Counted from the first letter of the stretch, positions 21,781 to 33,390 are shown. The stretch is 64,000 nucleotides of DNA from Tetracentron sinense (GCA_015143295.1 CM026567.1:9070416-9134415); one strand, 5' to 3'. The notes: generated by a model from the sequence alone, not told the origin. A program made the numbers and translations.

Positions 21781-23400
21781 GGAGTCTACTCAAATGGATT
21801 TCCTTGTGGGGTTCTAAGGTGTTAGAATTCCATAAACTCCTTCATATCTTTTCTTCTTCAAAAGCAAAGTAGAGATTCAAAAGCTTCGCGGGGATAGTGA
21901 AGAAAGAGGATCGAGCTTTGAGTATTTCTTCGAGAAATCTCTACAAAGAGTTCTGACGGTTCATCCTATTTTGTGCTTCACCGGTGAAAATCATTCATCG
22001 AGGTAATTATCTAAACATGTAGTTAGTATTATTTGTTTTATATGGTGTAAAGATCTTTGGGATCCAGTTTTCTGCATAATTTTTTTATCTTGAATCATTT
22101 CAGGAGGGTTTTTGTAGTATAACGGCGGTTTGGAACCGCCATTACAAACCTTGATTTTGATAGTGTTTCAATTTATATGCATAGTTTAGATCATTCATAA
22201 TGAATTAAAGATATTCAAAGAACACACAATATATTTCCAACATTCAACATCCACTCAAGAATATGAAAAGAAATAAGTTTCATTTATATTCAACCAAAAG
22301 TTTGACATTTACAAGTATATCAAAGTCAAGTTATGTCAATTACAAAAAGTGTGTCCAAAAAAGAACTTTCATTCACACAAGGAGTCAAAACAAAAGGTTA
22401 AAGTTTCACATTTTTCTCCCCCTTCGCATCATAAAAAAAATAAGTAAAAACAAATAATAAAAAGTCTTCATTTTGCTTCTCCTTCTCTCTTCCTCTTCTT
22501 GTGCTCTTTGGACATAGGCACCTTCTTCTTTGCCTTGGGGTCAATAGGAGAACTATCACTAGAGATGACTTGCTCCTGAGATCTCTCCTAGGGTTTTTTC
22601 GGGACCTTCACATCCAATGGTACTAGAATGTGAGAAAGACGATTCTTGATATCCATCAGCTCAATAGCTACCTGAGTCACTCGAGAAGTGGACTCATGAA
22701 TCATAGGAGCCTAAGCCCTGAGCTACTGACTCACTAAATTTGATTTTGCCATCAATGACAGCCAATCTTTGTCCCATAGAGATAAACTCCTCAGAGGCAT
22801 CCTGTGCCTTTCTCTGAACAAGCTCAGTGGTAGCATCCACTATGTTTTTCAGGATGTCCAAATCCTCTCTTACAGTCCCCACACTGGTATCCAATGCCTC
22901 TAAACTCTGTCCTGAATTTGTATGGATGCTGGCAATACTAGTCTCAATAGAGGAAAATATCTCTAGTCTCTGCCTAGAAGCTCACCATACTCTCTCTAAT
23001 CTCATCCTAAAAGCTCAACATGCTCTCCCGGATCACAGACTAGAAACCCAAGATGCTCTCCATGCTAGTCCTAATGGAGGCTATCTGGCCCATCAAATCT
23101 ACTAACATATCTGGTCTCCTAGAGGACTCATAGTATGGTCCAACATCCTCAAAATGATGTGAGTCCTCTCTCTGATGTGATGACTTAGGTGTAGAGCCCC
23201 GGACCTTTTCACATTTATGCATGACCCTTCGTAGCCGTTTTTCCTTTAAAGTAACGCAATTAATAAATAAGGAAGAAATTGGAAATTCCGAAACGTCAGA
23301 AATGTTCGTTTTCGAAGTACGAACCCAACGCAAGTTGAATCGTCAAAATCGGACGAACGAGTCAAAAGTTATGGCCAAAACAGTTTGGACCTGCAGACCA

Positions 23401-23583
23401 CCGATCGCTCGGCCCATGGAGCGATCGATCGGTCCAAAACCGATCGCTCGGAGGCTATCGACTGGTCGAGATTTTTGTATGGGGAAATTTTCCAGAGAGT
23501 GAAATTTCAACCGATCGCTCGGTTATGAAACCGATCGATCGGTAGGCAACCGATCGATCGGTCATTAACACCGATCGCTCGGT
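23401..23583 (+). promoter_or_regulatory. Palindromic word array, CCGATCG(A/C)TCGG type
   Basis: Seven words: CCGATCGCTCGG, GCGATCGATCGGT, CCGATCGCTCGG, spacer GTATGGGGAAATTTTCC, CCGATCGCTCGG, CCGATCGATCGG twice, CCGATCGCTCGG. CTTATATAGG follows about 60 bp later. All words share one consensus, unlike the TCGA-type array at 17733. Confidence 0.75.
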
Positions 23584-24606
23584 CCTCGCGTTTTACAGAA
23601 TTTTCACTAAGGGCATTTTCGGCATTCGGGTGTTATACCCTATCTTATATAGGATTACCCGAGCCTTTAGGGCTCATTCTCAACCCTTAGAAGATTTGGG
23701 AGATTAGAGAGAAAGGAGAAGGTTTTCCAAAACCTAGGTTTCCATTTTGGAGAGAAATCAAAGGGGTTTTGAAACCCTAGATCAACCTCAAGCCCGATTT
23801 CTTCAAGATTTCGGTTCAAGCATTCGTGGAGCTCGTGTGGGGCACTCTCCTCAAGCTAGGGCAGCAACTCACGTGCGTTTGGTGGAGGATTTCTTCCCCC
23901 ATTTGTCAAGGTCGGTACTTCTTACTACCCTCCTAGTTATAGCTTCTCTTTTCCTTTATTTCTTCTTATTTTCCTTCACTTATATATGTGTTATGAGATT
24001 GGTGGTATGAATGGTGAATGGAGATGGATGTTGGCGAATGGATGCCGTGTGGATGATGTGATGAACGAATGGGAAAGGGCATTTTACTAATAATGAACAT
24101 ACAAGTGTGATGTGAGCATAACCCACATAGAAAAGCATGATTTAGGTTTAAGTGAATAATGAACACACCACATGTTTGATGAAATGCCAAGGTGAATAAA
24201 ATAAATGATAAATTAAGGGAACCCATGTTTAATTGCTCTTGAAATTTGTTAGGGTTCATGATAGTGTGTTTCTTGCATTTCTTAAAATGTGTAGATTATT
24301 AATTACTTAAACTGTTATATGCTATGCCTTGTGAATCACTCCAAATTGTCATATTTAATTCCAAATGCAAGTATGCACACGATCTCACGAGCACGCATGA
24401 AATGACGTGATTTACCGATGTTTTGAGTATGGGACGTAGAGGTGGGGCATATCCTAAGATATGTTTCACTTCGCTTTTGACAAGGGCAAGACAATCATGC
24501 ATTGCATAGGGAAAGGTCTCCCATCCCCTCGCATGACATGCATAGCATCGCATGACACGCATAGCATAGCATGGCATGACACGCATAACATAGCATCACA
24601 CATTTT

Positions 24607-24970
24607 GCATGGATGCTAGTTGCGACGGGCTATGAACGGCAACTAGGCATTCACATTCCGCATGGATGCTAGTTGTGACGGGCTATGAACGGCAACTAGG
24701 CATTCACATTCTGCATGGATGCTAGTTGCGACGGGCTATGAACGGCAACTAGGCATTCACATTCCGCATGGATGCTAGTTGCGACGGGCTATGAACGGCA
24801 ACTAGGCATTCACATTCTGCATGGATGCTAGTTGCGACGGGCTATGAACGGCAACTAGGCATTCACATTCTGCATGGATGCTAGTTGCGACGGGCTATGA
24901 ACGGCAACTAGGCATACCCATCTGCATATAGGGTACTAGTTGTGACGAACTATGAACGGCAACTAGGCAT
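24607..24970 (+). repeat. Minisatellite, exact 53-bp period, 7 copies
   Basis: Units start at 24607, 24660, 24713, 24766, 24819 and 24872, with a degenerate seventh near 24925. Each contains GGATGCTAGTTGCGACGGGC and TATGAACGGCAACTAGGCAT. GTTGC and GGCAACTAG give short inverted pairing inside each unit. Confidence 0.95.
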
Positions 24971-25990
24971 GTGAACATGTTTAAATTATGAAAATGCAAG
25001 CATGACAAGCATGACACGGTTAACAAGTTCCTAATCACGAAAAAGGGTATTTCAAGTCAAGTTAAGTGCACGATGTTTTCAAGGGTTTTATCAGTCTTTC
25101 TGAATGCAAGCATGAATATAAATTGCTTTACTTCCTTGTTATGATATAAATTGTTCCTGTTCTATATATGCAACTTGCTTCCTACTTTATGTATGCTATC
25201 TGTATGCTATGACTGTTGGTTAGTGCTTAGTACCCGCTGAGTATTCCATGCTCAGCCGTACTTCTTATGTCGGCAGGTGACGGCGGAGCAGCTGCTCCAT
25301 TTGATATCTGTGCTCCGAGCCCTTGGGTGGAGGAGGAGTACGTCGAGGAGCCTTTGGAGGAACCTCCCATAGAGGGTTACCATTAGGTGGTTGTAGATTC
25401 TGAGTGAATAGCTGTGGGTGAGATGAGAGATATACATTCATGTATTTTGGCGGGTCTGTCCGCACCTTCTTTTGGTTACTTTTTGTATAAACTTTGATTT
25501 CCATATGTATATACTTAGAGGTTTGTTAGACTTCCGCTGTGTTTTATAGTTATGTTTCCGCTGTAATGTCCTCTATTGTGTATGCTCTGTGGGTTTTTGC
25601 AGGTTGGTTTGTCAAGCAAGTCATGTAAGTCATGATTGAGTCGTCCAAGATTCACTCTAACTCCTAGGGTGGGTTTTGGGTCGCGACATTAGGGATCTCT
25701 ATTTCAATCTCTGGAATCTCTATCTCTGCTACTGCTGAGGATGAGAGAATCTCTAAGGGTCTTGGAGTTGAAGGAGATGGTCCAGGGGCAGATGGAGAAG
25801 GAATGATAGGAGTAGGGTCTAAGACTAGAGCAGGAATAGGAACTGGGGAATGATGTTACCATCCCTAAATAACTTTTTAATTTATTTTTGAATTTCTTCC
25901 TTAATTGGCTTAGATAGAGGGAGTATGTTACCATCTCGAATGGGGGTCCTGGAGTGCCTAAGACACTCCCTACGACTTAATCAAATCACT

Positions 25991-26683
25991 TACCTAGAAT
26001 CTCAATTTCGATCTAAAGAACCATTATACTCGGCATCCTATTTCCCCATAATTAATAAGTGGAAACTCTCTATTTTAGTTATTTAGCGTCATTTCTCTGT
26101 TGGTCCCAGAAGGAAAGACGGTAAATTCCAATGCTAAAAAATAGATATATGAGAAATCAAGCCAAGTCTTATACCTACAATAGATGGATATTTTAAAGTA
26201 GGTGTTACTTTTAGTAAAAATTCCAATTAAGTAGGTTAATTAAATAAATACGTATAATTTCTAGATACACAATTTATTAATATAAAATTAATAGTGGGTT
26301 CTACATAATAAAATGTGGTATAAGGCATCATTTATCTATTCTTAACAGTTAGGGTTAGTGGATATTTCACTAGTGAGTGGACTGTGTGCCACATTACAGC
26401 GGAAGCTTTTACCACTTGATCTCAGGACCCCGTCATGAGAGAGAGGTACATTGCCATCTGGGCTAGAGGACGTACATTTAATAGATTGATTTGGATTAGG
26501 AGTTTACTTTTAATTTAAAAAAAATTCTTAACTAAGTTGTAGTGGGTCACACTAGTAAGAAAAAGTATTAAGATTTAAAAAAGAAATATACATATAAATT
26601 GTAGTATTGTTTTATGAAACCATATTATAAACTATGATAATAACTAACAGAAGGTTATTAAAAACAGTAATGTTTTATATATA
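25991..26683. other. AT-rich sequence without a recognised gene
   Basis: About 690 bp between the retroelement-like fragment and the Helitron-like element. I see no coding frame with family features, no terminal repeats and no RNA gene. Confidence 0.5.
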
Positions 26684-27323
26684 TCTTTACTAATATAAAG
26701 AGAATATCCATTTTCAAAACGCTGATTAAAGTGTTATTTAATTCCAAAACTACCCTTGTTCGTATGGATTAGAAATGTGAACTGAAATTAATATGATTTA
26801 TTTACAATTTTCCCGTTCCTCCTATAGGTTCACAACATTAATGAATTTTAAAATTGCCCTTTGCACATATGAGTTCAAAACGTTGATTGAATTTTACTAA
26901 ATTCCAAAACTGTCATTTACTTATATATAAACACAATCGTATTGCAAAGTGCCCCCAAGTCTAATATTTATACCCAAAACGCCCCTCATTATTTTTTAAC
27001 CTAAAATGCTCATCAAGTTTGCCTATAATTCATTTTCTTTATTTCTAAAATGTCTATCAAATTTATATATCTAAAATGCTCTCAATTTTACCTATAACAT
27101 AAATGTCCCTAATGCTTTTTGGTTTCCCAAATGTCCTTACGTGTTTCCATACCCAATGTGTTTCACAATTTTTTAGCCTTAACTGTCCTTCAAGTTTATG
27201 TACCCTAAATATTTTATAATTTTTTTTTTCCGAAATGCCCCTCACTAGGATCCCTCTTCTCTCTCATGTGCATCGCCCCCACCCTTTTGATCTCTCATGT
27301 GCATCGCATGTGCGGCACACTAG
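26684..27323 (+). mobile_element. Probable non-autonomous Helitron, 640 bp
   Basis: It starts TCTTTACTAATATAAAG after an A and ends CTAG before a T, the A/T insertion pattern of Helitrons. A short GC-rich hairpin (27299-27318, GTGC...GCAC arms with an inner CGC/GCG stem) sits just before the CTAG end. The body is AT-rich with repeated CCAAAATG-like words and has no coding sequence, so it would need a helper. The hairpin lies closer to the end than usual. Confidence 0.6.
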
Positions 27324-28669
27324 TATATATATATATAAACTGATTGTACATTTAATAGTGTATTGATTGGAGTAACTTTATATGGACCCTACAAACGACC
27401 AAAAAATTTCCAAGTTCATTATTATCATTCAGAAAGAAGGAATATCCTTTATCGTATGGCTAAAGTTTGCGTCACCTCTCTGAAGTCTTGTAATATTAGT
27501 CCCACCCTCTTACTTGTCGACAAGGTGCTGCCTTTGAGTCAAGGATGCAGTTATGAGGAAGGATAACCTGCCCCTTGGGGCTATAAATGAGCTATTATTG
27601 GGGGCAGAGCTCCCTTCCTATCGAAACCAGATATTTGGATGGTTAGTGTCATCTCTTCGTATCCTAAAGAGGTGTTGGAAATTCTTCTCTACATATAAAA
27701 AAAAAAAAATTCAACTCTTTTTGAATATTTAAAGCCAGATTAAGGAATTTAGATTAATAAAAAAAAAGGTCGAGCTTCGAGCTGATAAATAAATAACAAA
27801 CTCTTCGTAAGAATACGCTAAAAAAAAAAGAAAAGAGAATTTCAGGGTGATATGTAGCATAAGCATGACGTATAACTGTATAAGCCATGGCATGGTTTGG
27901 AGTCCGGATCCTCTCGGGCAGCAAGCAGAGAGAACCTCTCCGGCTTTTCCCAGGGAATGGCACCTTTTTTTTTATAAAAAAAAAAAATTCTAAAAGCCAA
28001 TGTTAGATTTGTAACTCAAAGTTTTAAAGCTTCTTAACCACAGTTAAAACGACACGTGGAGATGTGGAAAAAAGCGTCTGCATCAACAGCAATATGATTT
28101 CAGGCTAAACTTTGAGTTGATCAGATTATAATAACCGTATCATATTCGGATAGTTTTCTGTACTTCGATCTGATTGTGCAGATGAGAACATGAAAGAACA
28201 CGTCTCATCCCACGCTCTATGCGGACAACACAGGTATGGATGCCATGCTGGCGCCTACTATTTAGCCATCGGCTTTTCTTCTTAAAAGAAGGTTCTTTAA
28301 CCAATTTTTCCATCGGCTTTTCTTCTCTTAAAAGAAGGTTCTTTGACAAATTTCTTTTGTCAAACGAAAGGACTTTGACTTTTGGTTTTTAAATGTTCCT
28401 TTTTCTTATCTTAGGAATGCAATTTTGGACCTCTTCGTCGATGTTATAGGCCAATTATATATAAACCTGAGCTGTGCTTTAGCGTGTTGGAGCGGAACTT
28501 ACCATTTCAATGCAAAGCTCTCACAGTCATGTAATTACGGGGATAAAGAGTGACACTTTTATAGCATAACTTCATGATTAATTACAAAACTTTAATCAGT
28601 TATGGAAAGAGGGAGCTCTACTCTTGCTAAGCAGGGTTAGGGCTCATATTTATACTATATACCTATAGG
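27324..28669. other. Spacer without a recognised gene; small duplicated hairpin
   Basis: No credible gene. At 28265-28350 a stretch with CATCGGCTTTTCTTCT and TTAAAAGAAGGTTCTTT is present twice in tandem, each copy containing the self-complementary CTTCTTAAAAGAAG. Homopolymer A runs near 27698, 27760 and 27975 are short. Confidence 0.5.
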
Positions 28670-29055
28670 GAGAGGTATTAATGACCCAGGCTCATTGAAG
28701 CTTGTAATGAGCGGTCCCTTTACAAATATGACACGGGATCAACATATTTTTTTGAATCCGACCGTTGGATGTTAAGTTAGGTACATTGAAGACATGTGTC
28801 AAAAAATCAATCTGAATAGACCCTAGTTTTTAGCACTAACCCCTTTGGGTTTACTAGAATCTATCAAAGATATAGAAATGATTGATCTTCCCTTCTTCAA
28901 TTGGATGGTTTATAAATGTCTGATCTTGTCACGTGTCTTTCAAGAAATCCGTTTTGATATCCAATGGTTAGATTTCAAAACAAATTATTATATATCACAT
29001 TATTAGGGACCGTTCATTACAAGCTTCAATGAACATGACTCATTAGAATACTACT
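28670..29055. mobile_element. MITE with terminal inverted repeats of about 45 bp
   Basis: The left end (GCTCATTGAAGCTTGTAATG then AGCGGTCCC) pairs with the right end, where GGGACCGTTCATTACAAGC is its inverse. The arms are about 45 bp with few mismatches and the element is around 385 bp with no coding sequence. I could not settle the TSD, so the superfamily is open. Confidence 0.65.
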
Positions 29056-30019
29056 ATATATATACATTTATTTATTTATTTTGACTAACACAAGTTCAGT
29101 TGAAAATGATAATAAGAAAAGAAAGGCTTAGCAATTGTATTGAGTCAAGTTGTATGAGTCCTTGAAAGAGATTATTTACGACTATGCAAGCATTGTTTTC
29201 CCTTTTTATTTTTTAATCAAATACAAATGACTTTGTTTTAGGCAAAATAAGAAGAGGGGAAGAAAATGATTAGCCACGACTTGGATAGTGACTGTGAGTG
29301 GAAGCCCATCTAAGCCAATTGATTAGTACTCTGTCAATTTGACAGGTCCTCCAGCCTCCATCCACGTTGTCACTGCCAGGACGAAATTTACCACATAATA
29401 AGTGACATTTGCACAATTCTTCTAATTATTTAAGCTAATTAAATCTTGTACGCTACCTAAAATTAGACATAGAAAATTACATTTAGTCATCCTCTATTTT
29501 TATTTTTGCTTGGGATATCATTTACCTAGTTTAGTATGGTTAGAAAATTACATTTAGACATACTCTATTGCTCTCACACAGTCACACGCAAATTTTAAGA
29601 AATAAAGCCACAATCTTTCCGTTCCTCAATTGCATAAGTTTGTAAACTGTAAGCTTTATTTGCACAATTTCTATGTAGAATGGTATAATTTGTATAAAAC
29701 ACATTTTCATTTACCAACAAAATTATCAAACTGTGAATTAATTTAAATTTATCATATATCTTGAGGTCTCCTTTTGGAGAATTTTTTTCACTTTCTCTTC
29801 TTTCTAATATGGGAGAAATTCTACATTCACGGATTTTTTTATTTGGTTAGTTTTGTTGAATTGTATATGGTCTATGCCAATTTGACATGCCGCTCATAGA
29901 AAAAAATTAAGGGTAGACTTATAATTTTAATGGTGTGAATCAGATTCAAGTTCTTCCATCTAATTGGAGCGTGTACGAGTGATAACTATGGTGGCATGTG
30001 ATGCTCTTGTATTATTTTC
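29056..30019. other. AT-rich spacer without a recognised gene
   Basis: No coding frame, RNA gene or terminal repeats that I can support. Short TTACATTTAG-type words recur near 29475 and 29547. Confidence 0.45.
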
Positions 30020-30082
30020 CATACTCTTATAGTTTTTAGTATTTTCTCATGATTATGGTAGGGGTTCTTTTAAGTAGGCTTA

Positions 30083-30420
30083 GGTGGCGTTTGGATTGGA
30101 TTTTAATAGCCAAAAATCAATTCCGATAAAATTGATTATGTAGAAATTAATGGTCAAATCATCATATTTTCAAATAATAGTGTTTGGTGAATACAAAGTT
30201 GAGTCACTCAACTTCCTATTCTCCAAACACTATTATTTGAAAAAATGATTATTTGACCATTTTCAAATAATAGTGTTTGGTGAATACAAAGTTGAGTCAC
30301 TCAACTTCCTATTCTCCAAACACTATTATTTGAAAAAATGATTATTTGATCATTAATTTCTATATTATCAATTTTATCAGATTTGATTTTTGGCAATTAA
30401 AATCCAATCCAAACACCCTA
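30083..30420. mobile_element. Tourist-like (PIF/Harbinger) MITE
   Basis: It is flanked by TTA (30080-30082 and 30421-30423). Ends are inverted: GGCGTTTGGATTGGATTTTA on the left against the inverse of TAAAATCCAATCCAAACACC on the right, over about 38 bp. Copy B of the segment (near 34453) has the site without the element. No coding sequence. It contains a 93-bp tandem duplication. Confidence 0.85.
30171..30355. repeat. 93-bp tandem duplication of a hairpin unit
   Basis: CAAATAATAGTGTTTGG starts at 30171 and 30264. Each unit ends with the inverse CCAAACACTATTATTTG, so each copy folds on itself. The copies look identical over about 85 bp, so the duplication is recent. Confidence 0.9.
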
Positions 30421-30607
30421 TTAGGCTTTTGGTAGTCATAGTTGTGCCGAGGTCGAGGTTAAAAAGGAACCTTTGTAGTCGTTATCATTAAGCTAGGACC
30501 TAATATTCTAACTATGGCTTCTAATGGAGAAAGAATGTTTTTTTTTCCCTTTTTTGCTAAGAAAAAAAATTTGGGTATGTAATGCTAGAGCCTAACCGCT
30601 ATAAAAT

Positions 30608-30763
30608 ACGCTTGCCCGGCCCTAGTGGTGGGATGTGGCCTCTCTGTTGAGGGAGGTCTAGGGATCCAATCCCCCCGAGTGTTGAGTTCGCCAGAGCTCC
30701 AATCCCCAAACTAATCCACTAACCCTACTAACGTAGGATATCTGAAGCAACAAAAAAAAAAGA
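30608..30763 (+). mobile_element. SINE, copy A
   Basis: It is flanked by AACCGCTATAAAAT (30594-30607) and AACTGCTATAACAT (30764-30777), an old 14-bp TSD with two mismatches. It contains a B-box-like GGGATCCAATCCC stretch and a poly(A) tail at 30752-30761. No protein is encoded; such elements are transcribed by RNA polymerase III and moved by LINE machinery. The A-box is weak. Confidence 0.75.
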
Positions 30764-31020
30764 AACTGCTATAACATTATTTAAGAATTTAATTACATAC
30801 TAATTCAGTTATGTTTTAATTTGAGTTATATGTTAATGACATAAAACCAATTTACCATATTATTATTATTCAATTAATATCTTCACATGAAAATTTAGAA
30901 ATCTGTGATAAATCAATATTTAATATATATTACAATTATTTTATTTTTAAAAAATTAATTAAATATGTGTGCTTCTCCAAAACCTTCTACCTGTGCATCT
31001 CATGGGGTGTTGCTGTGGTG

Positions 31021-31166
31021 AAAAAAGAACCTAATGAAAAGGAACAGAAACACACAAGAACACAAGTATATATGTGGTTCACCCAACTAGGACTACGTCC
31101 ACGGAGAGATCATCTTCTTCACTAATAATGAAAACAAAAAGAAATGACTTCTAACCTCTCAAATAA
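31021..31166. other. Short flank of the solo LTR, possibly LTR-derived
   Basis: This and 34168-34404 were one sequence before the LTR inserted. Words such as TGTGGTTCACCCAACTAGGA and ACGTCCACGGAGAGATCATC resemble plant copia LTR leader sequence, but no ends are visible, so I give no family. Confidence 0.35.
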
Positions 31167-31383
31167 TGTAGAACCCCGAAACTCATTTGCATAGTCGGTG
31201 AATTGTGTCTGTGAATAGTGTCGCTGAATAGTGAGTTTAAGGCCTAAAGGCCTTCTATGTATTTTGATGTGAGATGAATGAATGAAAGAGTTGCAATCAA
31301 AGTATATGTGTTGTGTGGGTGTTAAAACCAAGGTAAAAGGTGAAAAATACTCTAAGTGTGTTAAGGGGAGAATGCCCCTCCTG

Positions 31384-31542
31384 GCCGATCGACTGAATGG
31401 CTTGAATGTGGCCCAAAATGGGCCACAGTGGGGTTTTGTTCGTGGCCGGTCGACCGCCCCTCCTGGACTGTCGACCAACTAATGTATGGATTTTGGCCAA
31501 AAATAAGGCCACAATAGCATTTGCAGCCTGGCTGGTCGACTG
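31384..31542 (+). promoter_or_regulatory. Palindromic word array, degenerate GGTCGACC type
   Basis: Words are GCCGATCGACTG, GCCGGTCGACCGCC, ACTGTCGACCAAC and GCTGGTCGACTGCC. The spacer is reduced to AATGTATGGATTTTGG. In this copy the array is cut off from the TATA-like box by the Mutator-like insert. Confidence 0.55.
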
Positions 31543-31589
31543 CCTATCCTAGTAGGTGGACTGACCTTTAATGATTTGGGGTTTTTCCC

Positions 31590-32281
31590 TTAGTAACCCA
31601 AACCGTCCATATTGCTTCCCACTCCCACTCTCAAACCTTGCTCTCACGGTTTGAGAGCGGATTCGCCACCGGAGAGCGGTTGCACTTTTCCGAGAGCGCA
31701 ATTTTAAATCTTACAGATCGTGGTATGAAAAAAACAGAGGAGTTGAGATGTAGAAAGCGGCGATCGGTGAAGAAAAACCGGCAATATTTGTCTCTGCAAC
31801 TCGCCGGATTTCAGAAGAAGACAATGGTATCTTTCTTTTTTTCTAAGCCAAATACTCTTATTACCCTCAATTTTCAAAAAAAAAAATCGTTTTCGTTTCT
31901 TACCATCAAGTGTGAAGAGACGTAAGTGTCAGGAGAGATAAGTGTGTCAAGAGAGATAACTTTCTTTTACTTTTATATATTCTAGGAGGGATGGATTAAA
32001 GGTAGATGCGATTGAACCCATGGGCAATTGTGATTGAACGTTCCATGAGTTCAATCACACTAGAGAGTCATAGGACAACAAGATTTTTTTTTTAATTTTT
32101 ATTAAGTATGACCAATTTTTAGGGTTTATAATATATTATTAATTAAAAAAATAAAATATTAAAATATTATTTATATATGTGTGGGCACTCCGGAGGCGCT
32201 CTATCCTAAATTGAACTTTGACGCTCTTGCACTCCCGCTCCCACTCTCGCTCCCGCTCTCGCTCCACGCTTTGGTTACTTA
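31590..32281. mobile_element. Mutator-like non-autonomous element inside the solo LTR
   Basis: Ten-base direct repeats GGTTTTTCCC flank it (31580-31589 and 32282-32291), the TSD size of Mutator-like elements. Ends are inverted: TTAGTAACCCAAACCG against the inverse of CGCTTTGGTTACTTA. Both subterminal regions are rich in CTCCC/CTCTC words. A 95-codon open frame inside (31638-31925) shows no family features. Confidence 0.7.
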
Positions 32282-32929
32282 GGTTTTTCCCCTTGTGCGT
32301 GACTCCTAAGGGAAAATTAGGGTTTTGAACACCATTAGTCTATAAACACAAACCCATTTCGTGGGTTTTGGGTTACTAAAACCTAAGGGGAGTTTTTAGA
32401 AGAGATAGGGGAGGAAAGCTAGGGTTTTAGAAGAGTTTCCACAAAGATCAAAGGTGTAACCCAAGTTTCACCTCCGAAGCTTCTCGAGATTAAAAAGAGA
32501 AGCAAGGATCTTGCAAGCCAAGGTGTTTCTCACGCACAAAGCCACGAAGATTCAATCTCAAAGGTAGATACACTCTACTACCTAACTTTTTCATGATCCT
32601 TTAATAGTATTAAGATAAAAAGTATATGATTTCATAAACCCCTTTAAGAAAAGTATTGTTTAAATGATTTTCTTGATGAGTTGATTGGTGCACGCCCTTG
32701 TAATTGCTTTGGATGAAATTTCATGTTATTGTCTTCAAGTTTAAGGGTCTCTAAGTCTATCATGATGCTCACAAGTCTATTATGTATACACATGCCTTGT
32801 ATGATTGTTTTACTCATAAGTAAGTTTATTTGCATAATTGGTTTCTAATAAGCACTTGAAATTGAAAACTAATAAGTGAAACTCATAAGCAAACACAAGC
32901 TCATTATCTCACGCACGTGCATTAATCAT

Positions 32930-33390
32930 TCCAACAAGGTTGGCCAAGGATGTTGGTAGCCCAGGGTGTTTTGGGTACTAATGTCTTGCTCATCAACTAA
33001 GATCTTGAAATTCTCATAAGTTTGGTGGATCAACCAAGGAGGTGGTAGGCCAGAGTTTTGCAGGTACTAATTTCTTACTCTAAGAAATTCTCATAAGTTT
33101 GGTAGATCATCTAAGGAGGTTGGTAGCCCAGGATTTTATGGGTGCTAACTTCTTGCTCTAAGAAATTCTCATAAGTTTGGTGGATTATCCAAGGAGGTTT
33201 GTAGCCCAGGGTTTTTTGAGTGTTAACTTTTTGCTCTATGAAATTCTCATAAGTTTGGTGGCTCATCCAAGGAGGTTGGTAGCTCAGGGTTTTGCGGGTG
33301 CTAACTTCTTACTTTAAGAAATTCTCATAAGTTTGGTGGATCATCCAAGGAGGTTGGCAGCCCAAGGTTTATCAGTGCTAATATCTTGCT
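32930..33390 (+). repeat. Minisatellite, about 78 bp, 6 copies
   Basis: CCAAGGAGGTTGGTAGCCCA followed by GGGTTTTGCGGGTGCTAAC and a TTCTCATAAGTTTGGTGGAT stretch recurs six times. The core AAGGAGGTTGGTAGCCCAGG is shared with arrays at 44808 and 46908 in two other LTRs. Confidence 0.85.

Larger units (their letters stand above)
7756..22242 (+). mobile_element. Ty1/copia 3' LTR, split by nested elements
   Basis: The LTR starts TGTTAGACATTATGCCC after the copia polypurine tract and appears to end ATTTCCAACA at 22242. Its own sequence is about 7756-8125 and 19950-22242; element Z and two further elements lie between. The right part contains a probable TATA stretch (CTATTTAAAC near 21440) and a near-identical 118-bp tandem duplication. 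At about 2.65 kb without the inserts it is long for a copia LTR, and the left join is uncertain by some tens of bases. Confidence 0.55.
23190..25688 (+). mobile_element. Solo LTR, chromovirus-type family, perfect TSD
   Basis: 2499 bp from TGTAGAGCCCCGG to GGGTCGCGACA, flanked by TTAGG at 23185-23189 and 25689-25693. The word array at 23401-23583 precedes a TATA stretch near 23644-23651 (CTTATATAGG). A 53-bp minisatellite lies at 24607-24970. No internal region is present. The uninterrupted TSD makes the ends certain. Confidence 0.95.
22243..25990 (-). mobile_element. Minus-strand retroelement-like fragment, split by a solo LTR
   Basis: Outside the solo LTR (23190-25688), minus-strand readings include a proline/serine-rich stretch (PSPSAPGPSPSTPRPLE, near 25740-25850) and a coiled-coil-like stretch (TVREDLDILKNIVDATTELV, near 22800-22880). 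A purine-rich AAGGGGGAG tract follows at about 22418. A Pro-rich plus coiled-coil ORF before a polypurine tract is reminiscent of late ORFs of SIRE-type copia elements, but I cannot confirm the family. Broken. Confidence 0.35.
30020..31020 (+). repeat. Duplicated segment, copy A
   Basis: Outside the MITE at 30083-30420, this segment matches 34405-35635 along about 650 bp, including a SINE with the same target duplication. Differences are scattered substitutions and small indels, about 15 percent by eye. Either a segmental duplication or two copies of an unnamed element. Confidence 0.8.

Noticed and set aside
22694-22894. Coiled-coil-like minus-strand frame as a host gene
   Set aside because: It ends in sequence continuous with retroelement-like fragments and a polypurine-like tract, and shows no complete gene structure.
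24607-24970. CRISPR-like array
   Set aside because: Units are continuous 53-bp tandem copies without unique spacers, in a plant LTR.
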